NCBI GenBank assembly: GCA_016745215.1
Contig: CP050890.1
Span: 372,001-436,000 of the forward strand
Direction: 5' to 3'
Length of the DNA: 64,000 bases
Source of the DNA: Thiohalocapsa sp. PB-PSB1
Lineage (GTDB): Bacteria; Pseudomonadota; Gammaproteobacteria; Chromatiales; Chromatiaceae
The position numbers and the translations under genes are program-made. The notes below the pieces were generated by a model, which saw nothing but the letters and a program-made list of their open reading frames with translations, was not told where the DNA came from and made no database searches. Below are positions 27,964 to 36,065 of this stretch, in pieces (position 1 is the first letter of the stretch; every line of letters begins with the position of its first letter).

Positions 27964-29092
27964 TCACGCCACGGCAGTTCTCCGCCAACCCCAGCATACT
28001 GAGATACCGATTGGCAATCACCTCGACACTGAACGCTGTTGCTCGCTTGCGGAGCTTCTGCGGCTCGATCCAGCTCTCTCTGTTCAAGCAGCGGCGCATG
28101 GCCGTGGCGATGGCTTCGACCGATCCGACCGGTACCAGTTGGCCCCAGCGTCCCCCCTCCAAGATCTCGGCTGGGCCGCTGGGACAGTCGGTGGCGATGA
28201 CTTGCGTTCCACAGGCCATCGCTTCGACCAGCACGTTGCCAAAGCCCTCATAGTCGGATGTGAGCACCAATGCGGTTGCCGATTGCAGCCAGGCCGCCGG
28301 ATTCGAGACGAATCCCTCCCAATCGACCCGCGCCCTTATGCCGAGTCGATCGGCGAGAGAGCGAAGCTCAGGCTCCAGCGTCCCGCTCCCCAGGATCCTA
28401 AGACGAATGTTGGTCTCGGCGGTGGCGATGGCAAAGGCCCGCAGCAGCAGGTCGATGCGCTTCTGAGGATGGAGGCGGCCGACTGCGATGAAATATCGAG
28501 GGCTGGACGTCTGCTGCGGCATGATCGGTCTATCGGCCGCTTCTCTGAAGCGGTGGTCGAATACCGGATTCGGGATTACCCGGATCTGATTACGCGCTCG
28601 ACCAAGGATCAGGGCAGCCTCGTCCGCAATGCCCGCCGACGGAGTTACGACCAGAACCTGCGGCGAGCAGAGCAGGCGAGCGGACCAGTGCGAGGTATAA
28701 TCCCGTACTCGTCTCCACCCATTTGCAGAGGATTGCTTAGACAGGCTGGAGTTGTGAATGCCGATGGCAAGTGTCGAGCGCGGCTTAACAGCTAAACGTG
28801 CGAACATCGTCATGGCGTTGACGTCATCGAACGCACTCAAGACGTGTGATGGCCGCATATGCCGCCAATAGCGCAGCAGCCCGATCAAAAACAGCGCTGG
28901 GTGTCCCCGGGCGATCTCGATACATCGAATTGCCTTTGGCACTTTGTCGGCCAGTTCACCGGTGCGTTCTCCCACGATCAAGTCGACTGCTAATCCACGC
29001 CGGCAAAATTCGGTCGCAAGGTTGAGGAAAACCCGCTCGATGCCGCCTCCATCGAGGCGCGGCATAATCAGTGCAATCGATGGCTCTGACAC
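27914..29092 (-). CDS. Glycosyltransferase family 4
   Basis: GT-B glycosyltransferase of about 392 residues. The N-terminus is SIALIMPRLDGGGIERVFLN; the donor domain has FIAVGRLHPQKRIDLLLRAF, the EX7E motif EGFGNVLVE and CGTQVIATDCPSGPAEIL. I place the start at GTG 29092, since a longer frame to 29260 would overlap the upstream gene heavily and add an unlike sequence. It overlaps the gene upstream by 25 bp, so the two minus-strand genes form an operon. Confidence 0.88.
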   Translation of the reverse strand: MSEPSIALIMPRLDGGGIERVFLNLATEFCRRGLAVDLIVGERTGELADKVPKAIRCIEIARGHPALFLIGLLRYWRHMRPSHVLSAFDDVNAMTMFARLAVKPRSTLAIGIHNSSLSKQSSANGWRRVRDYTSHWSARLLCSPQVLVVTPSAGIADEAALILGRARNQIRVIPNPVFDHRFREAADRPIMPQQTSSPRYFIAVGRLHPQKRIDLLLRAFAIATAETNIRLRILGSGTLEPELRSLADRLGIRARVDWEGFVSNPAAWLQSATALVLTSDYEGFGNVLVEAMACGTQVIATDCPSGPAEILEGGRWGQLVPVGSVEAIATAMRRCLNRESWIEPQKLRKRATAFSVEVIANRYLSMLGLAENCRGVTNDDIAVGRSGTRDSG

Positions 29093-30093
29093 GCAACGAG
29101 CTCCTCGAAGAGTTGGCGATATTCTGTAACCAACCGCGTCAACGCAAAGCGCTGTATCGCACGAACGCGGGCAGACCGACCCATCTGTCGTAATGCCTGC
29201 GGCCGCTCGGATAGGCGGACGATCGCTGCTGCAAAGGCATCGACATCGTCCACTGGACAAAGCGCTCCGACGCTGTCATCGACTGCCTCGCCATTGGAGC
29301 TGGCATCGGCTGCAACCACCGGCGTTCCGCAGGCAAGCGATTCCATCAACGCACGAGACAAACCCTCTCCGCGAGACGGGAACAGGAGCATGTCGGCCTG
29401 ACGATAGGACTCGCGCATCCGCTCCGCATTCTGCGTAACCAGCGGGATCATATTCGGGGCGCTTTGCTTCAAGCGTGATTTGCGAATACCGCTGGTATAG
29501 GTCAGCTCGAATCCTGCCCCCAGCCGTTGCATGATCGGAGCGAGGAGATCAGCCCCCTTACGCATTGAAAGGTTACCGACAAACAGCAGCTTGAATGGTC
29601 GGTTGGCCAATGGGGGTTTGCCGACCACATCAGGTGTGTAGAACTCTGTGTCCACAGCGTTGAGGATGACCAAAGGTTTTGGAAGATCCAGCGCCTGAGC
29701 ATAAGCCGCAGCTGTGTATTGGCTGACTGCTACGACACGGTCAGCACATCGCGCGCTGGCGATGATGTAGCGACGGATCAGGTGTTGGTGATAAAGCTGC
29801 TGCAACAGCCCTTTGTATTTGGACAAGCTGTGGTCGTTCGGGAAGTAGCGATCGACCGTGACCAGGCAAATACCGGGACGCGCAAATGCAAATCCGTTCC
29901 AGTTGTTGGTCAGGACGATCGAGCTTCCTCGGGGTGCCGGGACTCGCCGTAACAACCAGGGCGCGAATTGATAATTGCGAGCGAAGCGCTGCAAAACGAT
30001 TTCATCGCCCGCCCGCCTGAATCCATCAGCCACTTCCAAGGTCGAACGGTCCGAGCCACTGCCACCGTCGATGTATGGAATCCAAATGCGCAT
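29068..30093 (-). CDS. Glycosyltransferase family 4
   Basis: GT-B glycosyltransferase of about 341 residues beginning MRIWIPYIDGGSGSD. The donor domain has KLLFVGNLSMRKGADLL, the EX7E motif EGLSRALME and CGTPVVAADASSNGEAV. The frame is open to 30135, but ATG 30093 matches the family's first strand. It is the promoter-proximal gene of a two-gene minus-strand operon transcribed toward the plus-strand glycan genes. Confidence 0.88.
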   Translation of the reverse strand: MRIWIPYIDGGSGSDRSTLEVADGFRRAGDEIVLQRFARNYQFAPWLLRRVPAPRGSSIVLTNNWNGFAFARPGICLVTVDRYFPNDHSLSKYKGLLQQLYHQHLIRRYIIASARCADRVVAVSQYTAAAYAQALDLPKPLVILNAVDTEFYTPDVVGKPPLANRPFKLLFVGNLSMRKGADLLAPIMQRLGAGFELTYTSGIRKSRLKQSAPNMIPLVTQNAERMRESYRQADMLLFPSRGEGLSRALMESLACGTPVVAADASSNGEAVDDSVGALCPVDDVDAFAAAIVRLSERPQALRQMGRSARVRAIQRFALTRLVTEYRQLFEELVACQSHRLH

Positions 30094-30135
30094 GTCAGCG
30101 ATAGTCTTCAGCAATTCTGTTCGCGCTCGCAGCAA

Positions 30136-30444
30136 GCTGTACCAATTCGTGGTCGGGGTATTTATTGGACGAGGGCGCGGACGGAAGTGGGAAACAGGTA
30201 TCCTGTGGTATCGTGCCGTTACGTCAGCGCGGACTTACTCTGAAGAGAGAAGCGTAGGCAAGCTCTTCATGATCCTGCCCAGAGCATGCCTATTTCACCA
30301 AAAACGGGGTGTTTTGTACACGATTTCCTGAAGCTGCGCCATACCGGTAACATCGCCTACAGCCCAAGAAATGCAAGGGCTCCTAACTGCTCCTTTATTT
30401 CCTAGACGATATACATTAATCCACAGCGATGGAAAAGAGATTAG
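30136..30444. other. Intergenic segment
   Basis: No gene seen. It must contain the promoter of the minus-strand glycosyltransferase operon. The right part (30380-30440) is AT-rich and ends at the TTAG that borders the family E element. Confidence 0.4.
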
Positions 30445-30600
30445 GTGATTGCCGGAAAGGAACATACCGACTGGCGTCGGATTCTCGTTCGCCTTCGCGA
30501 AGCGGCAACCCGTCCATGGTCGCTCTATGGGCGGGTTGCCGCGACGTCGAGGCCGGACGAGAAGACAAGCCAGGCTGTATGTTTCTTGACAGAAATCGCC
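30445..30600. mobile_element. Family E miniature element (156 bp), copy 1, TTAG target duplication
   Basis: Bordered by TTAG at 30441-30444 and 30601-30604. Imperfect inverted ends run GTGATTGCCGGAAAGGAACA against GGCGATTTCTGTCAAGAAAC. It shares GGATTCTCGTTCGCCTTCGC with the copy at 32696-32812 but has an extra internal hairpin with perfect arms GCGGCAACCCG (30502-30512) and complement (30532-30542). Non-coding. Confidence 0.75.
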
Positions 30601-30630
30601 TTAGCCAAGATTGGCGAAACCGCGAAGCGG

Positions 30631-30793
30631 CTAGTGCTTCGGTGCAGATGTTCCGAGACAGTTTCCGGTCGTTGTCGTTGTCGTTGTCGTAATCGTAATC
30701 CTAATTGTAATCGTCTTAGCCGGATGTTCGATAACGACCACGATTACGACAACGACAACGAACCGCCTCGGGATTTCTGTACCGCTCCACTAG
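30631..30793. mobile_element. Family B miniature element (163 bp), copy 2
   Basis: CTAG at 30631-30634 and 30790-30793, same end sequences as the copy at 22889 (TGCTTCGGTGCAGATGTTCC on the left, GGGATTTCTGTACCGCTCCA on the right) and GTTGTC/GACAAC inverted arms around TTAGCCGGATGTTCGATAAC. It lies 26 bp from family E. Confidence 0.82.
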
Positions 30794-30885
30794 GTTGCTC
30801 CATAGCAAAGCTACTTAAGCGGGAAGCCACGAGAGCGCTGCTTGCATGCCCGTGTCGGTAGCCACGACCTGGCTATGCCTCAGTA

Positions 30886-31005
30886 TAATGTGATTGCTAT
30901 CGGATGTGCTTGCTGTTTGAATGGATTGTGTCGCCTGCGTTATCTTCCTGATCAACGCGATGTCGAGGTCATAATCTGTCACGATGCGTCAAGAACAGGC
31001 CCACG
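30886..31005. repeat. Dispersed repeat, copy 1 (also at 35965-36060)
   Basis: AATGTGATTGCTATCGGAT and, further on, ACGCGATGTCGAGGTCATAA then GCGTCAAGAACAGGCC are repeated with minor changes at 35965-36060. No function recognised; possibly the remnant of an element or gene border. Confidence 0.5.
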
Positions 31006-31240
31006 CAGAGGCACCAAGAAAAAAGCTCGCGCGCAGATGCGTAGGCGAGGGGAAGAGGAAGCTCGCTCAAAGGCGCAAGGGGAAGAAAGCAAGAGAAGCA
31101 GTCGACGCAACCAGCGCAATGCCCCCTTCTCAGTCTCTGCTGCTTGTACTGTATTTGCCTCCTTTCTCCCTTCTTCTCTTGTTCTTTTTTCTCTGCGCCT
31201 TTGCGTCTCTGCGCGAGATCTCTTTCTCCCAGCTGTGCAC
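30995..31240. repeat. CGCAGAG-type inverted repeat flanking a decayed gene
   Basis: CCACGCAGAGGCACCAAG on the left and TCTCTGCGCCTTTGCGTCTC on the right are inverted relatives of the CGCAGAGACGCAGAG repeats also seen at 41999-42087 and 59117-59185. The interior is purine-rich then pyrimidine-rich and non-coding. Confidence 0.5.
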
Positions 31241-31244
31241 GCGC

Positions 31245-31345
31245 CATTCTTCCAAGGCGTTGACGCAACGAACGACGCCATCCTTCATCAGCGCGGCGCT
31301 GAACTCGAGCAGTAGGCCGAGCTCGAGGCCGGTCAGGTCAGGCGC
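31245..31345 (-). pseudogene. C-terminal relic of a GxxExxR (PDDEXK_3) family protein
   Basis: On the minus strand the frame reads LTGLELGLLLEFSAALMKDG, then VVRCVNALEEW, resembling the end of GxxExxR proteins (L.G..LGLLLNF....L.DG..R.VN.L). The nuclease core upstream is missing. These genes commonly sit in CGCAGAG-repeat contexts like the one next to it. Confidence 0.5.
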
Positions 31346-31410
31346 AGATCGGTCTGGATTTGTTTGCGCTGCAGCGTCTTTGAATTTCGAAAAACGAAAC
31401 AAATGCAACA

Positions 31411-31902
31411 ATGAAAGAATGCTACTTTTGCAAAGTCTCGAGAGGCGAAGCAGATCCGCTCATTTTCGAAAATCGGTCTTTTGTAGGGGTCTTCGATACC
31501 CATCCGGTGAATCCCGGGCATGCATTGGTGATTCCAAGACGGCACCTGCTGTCGATTTTCGATCTTAACGATGCAGAGCAGGCAGATTATTTTGCAGCAG
31601 TCGGTGGCGTTAAAAAAGTCATCGAGAACACGGATCTGATCATGCTGTACCAAAACATGCTTAACCGCGATGACCTGAAAGACAGACCCAAGGATCTCAT
31701 CAAGACGGTTCTGAAGCTGAGTTTTTTGGGAAAGAAACCGGATGCATTCACCGTTGGGAATAATGATGGAAGAGCCGCAGGAAGAAGCATCGATCATTTA
31801 CATGTGATTCTGCTGCCGCGCTATTATGGAGATGTGGATGATCCAAAAGGCGGGATTCGTAATATCATACCGAGTCGAGCCGATTATCCGCGGCAGTCTT
31901 GA
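31411..31902 (+). CDS. HIT family protein (histidine triad hydrolase-like)
   Basis: A 163-residue nucleotide-binding HIT-fold protein with a possible zinc pair in MKECYFCKVSRGEADPLIFE, the phosphate-binding FDTHPVNPGHALVIPRRH, and the C-terminal motif SIDHLHVILLPRYYGDV. The classic triad is H-x-H-x-H; here it reads H-L-H-V-I, so the nucleophilic middle histidine is kept but the third is isoleucine. There is an insertion at about residues 85-115 compared with small Hint proteins. It is solitary, with no operon partner. Confidence 0.85.
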   Translation: MKECYFCKVSRGEADPLIFENRSFVGVFDTHPVNPGHALVIPRRHLLSIFDLNDAEQADYFAAVGGVKKVIENTDLIMLYQNMLNRDDLKDRPKDLIKTVLKLSFLGKKPDAFTVGNNDGRAAGRSIDHLHVILLPRYYGDVDDPKGGIRNIIPSRADYPRQS

Positions 31903-32149
31903 TTCCTTTCGCAACCATGCGCGCGCATCGCTGTGCTCCAGAAACGCATCTCCATAGGCTATGATCTAATCCAGAGTCGTTCTGCCTGGCTCCACGAATT
32001 ATCTTTGAGTCTGGTGCGGATATGCTATGCAGTGTCGATATTCTGCCTCAGCGACCAGGGCGCAGCGGCGGTATGCCATGTCGATTCGGTCGCAAGATCT
32101 GCCTGGTTAGCTGATCTGGCACGATGACTTTGTCAGCGCCACGAGGGAA

Positions 32150-32578
32150 TCACTCGACGGTTACGGTGATCTCCTCGGAGTAAACGGGTGGATCATGAGG
32201 CACATGCTTCATGTCGCCAAGGATCAGCCGAAGCTTGTGGGTGCCCGGGGCGAGTGTCACCTCGGTCTGGGTTTGGCCCCCGCCGAAGTGCTTGATATCG
32301 CCACCCATGGGCTGATCGAAGGGCGGCAGTTCCTGATCGATGAGCAGGTGGTGGTGACCGGTGGCCGGCAGGTCGGTTCCGGCCGGAGCAACGCCCATAT
32401 TCTCGAGGCCGAATTTGACCGTGAAGGTCTGCGCTACCCTGGCGCCGTCGACGGGCTCGATGAAATAGACCTTGGCGCCCTCGGGAGCCGGCGTCCGCTC
32501 GATTTCGGCGGCGAAAACGGGCAAGACGGTGAGTATGATGCAGATCTCGACGAGCGCGGTCGTGGCAAAACGGAACAT
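32150..32578 (-). CDS. Exported DUF4399 domain protein
   Basis: A 142-residue protein with a signal peptide (MFRFATTALVEICIILTVLP, cleavage after VFAAE region) and a DUF4399 domain: AKVYFIEPVDGARVAQTFTV, then ATGHHHLLID and GTHKLRLILGD. Histidine-rich segments near GHHHLLID and MKHVPHDPP may bind metal (inference). The start is fixed by GAGGAGAAAA on the minus strand just upstream. Function unknown; probably periplasmic. Confidence 0.85.
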   Translation of the reverse strand: MFRFATTALVEICIILTVLPVFAAEIERTPAPEGAKVYFIEPVDGARVAQTFTVKFGLENMGVAPAGTDLPATGHHHLLIDQELPPFDQPMGGDIKHFGGGQTQTEVTLAPGTHKLRLILGDMKHVPHDPPVYSEEITVTVE

Positions 32579-32695
32579 AGTGGTTTTCTCCTCAGTCTGT
32601 GTTGGCCTGGATCTGACTTGGGCTTCTGATGGGGCGCAGCCATGGGCAATTGATGAGGGTAATCGACATTCGAGCGCCCGATTGTGCGGTTTCAG

Positions 32696-32812
32696 GCGAT
32701 TGCCGGAGAGAAACCTACCGACTGGCGCCGGATTCTCGTTCGCCTTCGCGAAGTGACGAATAACGCGGACGAAAAGACAGGCCAAGTGGTAGGTTTCTCG
32801 ACAGAAATCGCC
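32696..32812. mobile_element. Family E miniature element (117 bp), copy 2
   Basis: Ends GCGATTGCCGGAGAGAAACC and the complement of GGCGATTTCTGTCGAGAAAC; flanks are TCAG and TTAA, so the target duplication is no longer exact. Its right border touches the stop codon (TTA on the plus strand, 32813-32815) of the cyclic-nucleotide-binding gene. Confidence 0.72.
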
Positions 32813-33295
32813 TTAATAGCGCCCCCCGGACTTCATCACATAGTTGCGCATCTCCGCGCTTTCATGATTAACGCGCATCAGGTTGGAGTGGGTGATGCGG
32901 AAAATGGCGCGCATGACCTTATAGACCAAACGCGGCTCTTTATCGATCAGCCCCTCGAAGGCCTCGGGCTCCAACGTCAGTACCTGGCTGTCGATGTCGC
33001 AACGCAGCGCCGCGTGTCGGGGCGAGCCATCGATAAAGGCGCGAGTGCCGGCGCATTCGCCCAGGCGCATCTGGTAGACCTTCTCCTCGCTGCCATCGAT
33101 TTCCTTGCAGACATCGAGTTTTCCAGAGGCGAGCACGAAGAGAGTACGCCGAGGCTCTCCCTCGCGTACCAAAGTGCTCCCGCCAGGTATCGACTCTACG
33201 TCCATAACGGCGGCGAGCGCCTTGCATTCGTCGGGGTCGAGTTCGGGACCAAGGCTGGATTGGGCGATGGCCTCGATGATATTCAGGTCGTTCAT
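32813..33295 (-). CDS. Cyclic nucleotide-binding domain protein
   Basis: A 160-residue single-domain protein with the cNMP-binding fold: ESIPGGSTLVREGEPRRTLF, VLASGKLDVCKE and the phosphate-binding cassette region GECAGTRAFIDGSPRHAALR. The cassette departs from the canonical GE(I/L)AL...R.A form (GECAGTRAF....RHAAL), so ligand binding is uncertain. No DNA-binding or kinase domain is attached. ATG 33295 is preferred over upstream extensions. The stop codon lies at the edge of a family E element, so the original C-terminus may have been altered. Confidence 0.85.
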   Translation of the reverse strand: MNDLNIIEAIAQSSLGPELDPDECKALAAVMDVESIPGGSTLVREGEPRRTLFVLASGKLDVCKEIDGSEEKVYQMRLGECAGTRAFIDGSPRHAALRCDIDSQVLTLEPEAFEGLIDKEPRLVYKVMRAIFRITHSNLMRVNHESAEMRNYVMKSGGRY

Positions 33296-33322
33296 GCTAT
33301 AAAATCCTAACTCAGGAGGCAC

Positions 33323-33904
33323 GCTGGTGCTCGATGCGCATTATCATCAAAACAGTCAGCTGAAGGCTTTAAACTTAACTTTCTTGGGGTGACGGACAGA
33401 AATTCCAATACGGCCGCTCCAACTTAGAAGGCTCAGACGATCAACCCGGAACAAGTCCCTTATGTCAACCCAGTATCGGCTCGCGTCGCTCGCCCTCGTT
33501 GGCGCCCCGGCATCGCCTGCTGTCCGTCTGCCAGCATGGCACAGGCTGTCCCCTGCCCCGCAGAATCGGTTCAGGTTCATAACCTCACGCTGTTTCCGGC
33601 ATGTCGCTGCCGCGAGCACGACTATCCGGAGCTTGCCGGCATCCTGGAGCAACACCGGCTGCGCTTGGAACGCCCCGGCCGCAGCGCATGGAGCGAAGAG
33701 GTGGCTGGCAGGATCTGGTTCTATCGCTCAATCAACCTACGCTGGCAGGACGATGCCAAGCGTGTCGACCCCGCGTCCTGCGGCAAGCAGATTCAGATGG
33801 CGTCCTGACAGAGCAGGTCTTCGAGGTGGTATCCAAATAACCGATCGCCTGGGACTGCCGTCCAACTGATCCATTGCCACTGATTGTCAGCCAAGGTATT
33901 GAAA
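33323..33904. other. Intergenic segment with decayed coding trace
   Basis: No intact gene. On the plus strand at about 33620-33808 the frame reads DYPELAGILEQHRLRLERPG and RIWFYRSINLRWQDDAKRV, then appears to continue in another frame as VLTEQVFEVVSK to 33839. This looks like the frameshifted end of an unknown protein. The remainder is unremarkable. Confidence 0.25.
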
Positions 33905-35902
33905 ATGCACAACCTGTTGCAGATGTCGGCGGAGAACCGTACCGCATTCGAGCGTTTCCGGGAACGTCACGCGCACAGAGTCGCGAAGCGCTTCGAGCCA
34001 CTCGATGCAGACGTTTTCTGGCTGCGGCTGGAGCGCTGGTTCGAGGATGCACGCTCGCCCTTGCTGGCGCTCTACGGAGAGCGCCTCGACGCCACGGAAC
34101 AGGGGGATGCGATCTTCGACTGCGTCGTCGACGGCTACTTGTCGCGGCCCGCGCCGCTGCGGCTGCTGGATCTGGAACGGCAGATGACGCCGGACTGGTT
34201 CGAGCGGTCGAACATGATCGGCTACGTGCTCTATCCGCAGCGCTTTGCCGGAACCTTGAGCGACGTGCAGGACAGGCTGGACTATCTGGACGAGCTGCAC
34301 ATCAGCTACCTGCACATCATGTCACTGCTGAAGCCGCGCCCTGGCAAGAACGACGGCGGCTACGCCATCATGGACTACCGGGCCGTCGCCCCGGAGCTCG
34401 GCACGCTGGAAGATCTGCGGGCGCTGGCGACGGCGCTGCGCGAGCGCGGCATTTCGCTGTGTATCGATCTGGTGCTCAACCACACCGCACGCGAGCATGA
34501 CTGGGCGCGGCGGGCGCGGGCAGGAGAGCCCGAGTATCTCGACTACTATCTGACCTTCCCCGACCGCGAGCTGCCGGACGCCTTCGAGCAGACCCTGCCC
34601 GAGATCTTCCCGGACGAGGCCCCCGGCAACTTTACCTTTGTACCAGACATGGCAGCCGGCGGACGCTGGGTCTGGACCACCTTTTATGAGTATCAGTGGG
34701 ATCTCAATTACGCCAACCCGGCGGTGTTCCGCGAGATGCTCTCGATCATGTGTTTCCTGGCCAACCAGGGCGTGGACGTGCTGCGCCTGGACGCGGCGCC
34801 CTTCCTGTGGAAGCGTCAGGGCACCAATTGCCAGAACCAACCCGAGGTGCACCTGCTGATCCAGGCCTACCGCGCGCTGATGCGCATCATCGCCCCCGGC
34901 GTCATCTTCAAGGCCGAAGCCATCGTGCCGCCGGACGACCTGTTGCAATACATCGGCGTCAAGGCCAGCGTCGGCAAGCGCAGCGAGCTGGCCTACAATA
35001 ACCAGTTCATGGTCAACATCTGGAGCGGACTGGCGACGCGCAAGGCGAGCCTCGCCACCGCCGCCATGCACATGGCGCCGCGCCTGCTGCTCGGCTCGTG
35101 CGCGCTGCACTACGTGCGCTGCCACGACGACATTGGCTGGGCGATGACCGACCAGATGCTCCTCCAAATCGGCGAAGACCCCCACGCCCACAGGCAGTTT
35201 CTCAACGACTTCTACACTGGCCGCTTTCCTGGCTCCTTTGCGCGCGGCGAGTTCTTCCAGTTCAACCCCCGCACTGGCGATGCCCGCATCAGCGGAACCA
35301 CCGCCTCGCTGGCGGGGCTGGAGCAGGCGTTGGAGAACTCGATGCAGGGCGGGGACACGGCCGAGATCGACCTGGCCATCCGCCGCATTCTGCTGCTGTA
35401 CGGCCTGATCCTGGGGCGAGCCGGCATTCCGTTGATCTACATGGGCGACGAGCTGGGCCTGCTGAACGACCCGAGCTATAAGGACCATCCGGAGTATGCG
35501 CAGGACAGCCGCTGGCTGCATCGCCCGGTCATGGACTGGCACAAGGCCAGTCGCCGCCACGACCCGAACACCATCGAAGGGCGGCTGTTCGGCGGCCTGG
35601 TCAAGCTCATCGAGACCCGCCGCACGCACCCGCACTTCCACAACTTCGGCCTATTTCAGGCCCTGTGGAGCGACAACCCCCATATCCTCGCTTTCGCCCG
35701 CCGCCGCCACGACGGCCACCTGCTGGTGCTCGGCAACTTCAGCGAGCACCCGCAGTCGGTCCAGCCCGATCTTCCCCACCACGCCGGCATCGACGGCCCG
35801 GTCGCCGACCTGCTAGCGCCGAACGACCCCATCCTGCACGCCGGCCGCATCCACCTGCAATCCTACGGCCTGAGATGGTTGGTGGGCGAAGGGAGTATCT
35901 GA
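33905..35902 (+). CDS. Amylosucrase-like GH13 enzyme
   Basis: A 665-residue glycoside hydrolase family 13 protein closely resembling amylosucrase, which transfers glucose from sucrose onto alpha-1,4-glucan. Catalytic residues fit by motif: nucleophile D296 in DVLRLDAAPF, acid/base E338 in FKAEAIV and transition-state stabiliser D408 in CHDDIGW; the D-E spacing of 42 matches the family. The helical N-terminus and IGYVLYPQRFAGTL entry to the barrel also fit. ATG 33905 is preferred over a TTG at 33884. No other sucrose gene is adjacent. Sucrose hydrolase and trehalulose-forming relatives cannot be excluded. Confidence 0.9.
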   Translation: MHNLLQMSAENRTAFERFRERHAHRVAKRFEPLDADVFWLRLERWFEDARSPLLALYGERLDATEQGDAIFDCVVDGYLSRPAPLRLLDLERQMTPDWFERSNMIGYVLYPQRFAGTLSDVQDRLDYLDELHISYLHIMSLLKPRPGKNDGGYAIMDYRAVAPELGTLEDLRALATALRERGISLCIDLVLNHTAREHDWARRARAGEPEYLDYYLTFPDRELPDAFEQTLPEIFPDEAPGNFTFVPDMAAGGRWVWTTFYEYQWDLNYANPAVFREMLSIMCFLANQGVDVLRLDAAPFLWKRQGTNCQNQPEVHLLIQAYRALMRIIAPGVIFKAEAIVPPDDLLQYIGVKASVGKRSELAYNNQFMVNIWSGLATRKASLATAAMHMAPRLLLGSCALHYVRCHDDIGWAMTDQMLLQIGEDPHAHRQFLNDFYTGRFPGSFARGEFFQFNPRTGDARISGTTASLAGLEQALENSMQGGDTAEIDLAIRRILLLYGLILGRAGIPLIYMGDELGLLNDPSYKDHPEYAQDSRWLHRPVMDWHKASRRHDPNTIEGRLFGGLVKLIETRRTHPHFHNFGLFQALWSDNPHILAFARRRHDGHLLVLGNFSEHPQSVQPDLPHHAGIDGPVADLLAPNDPILHAGRIHLQSYGLRWLVGEGSI

Positions 35903-35964
35903 ACGATCCATAACGGACTCATGATCGCCGGTGTACCGGGTGCTGCCTTGGTAAACGGGTTAAA

Positions 35965-36060
35965 CCTCATAACAATGTGATCGCTGTCGGATATGCTGTT
36001 TGACGCGATGTCGAGGTCTTACTCTGTTGCGACGCGGCAAGAAGAGGCGCGCGCAGAGCA
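35965..36060. repeat. Dispersed repeat, copy 2 (also at 30886-31005)
   Basis: ATGTGATCGCTGTCGGATAT and ACGCGATGTCGAGGTCTTAC match the copy at 30886 with an internal deletion. It lies in the short gap between the amylosucrase gene and the convergent deacetylase gene. Confidence 0.5.
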
Positions 36061-36065
36061 GGCTT

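Noticed and set aside
31005..31240. ORFs such as KKKARAQMRRRGEEEARSK in the 31-kb gap
   Set aside because: Purine-rich CGCAGAG repeat DNA yields charged low-complexity translations on any frame.
33462..33869. 135-codon ORF before the amylosucrase gene
   Set aside because: Low-complexity Arg/Ala/Pro composition; the protein-like trace in this stretch is in other frames.
34322..35641. 439-codon ORF antisense to the amylosucrase gene
   Set aside because: A shadow frame in GC-rich DNA; the plus-strand enzyme has all its catalytic motifs.
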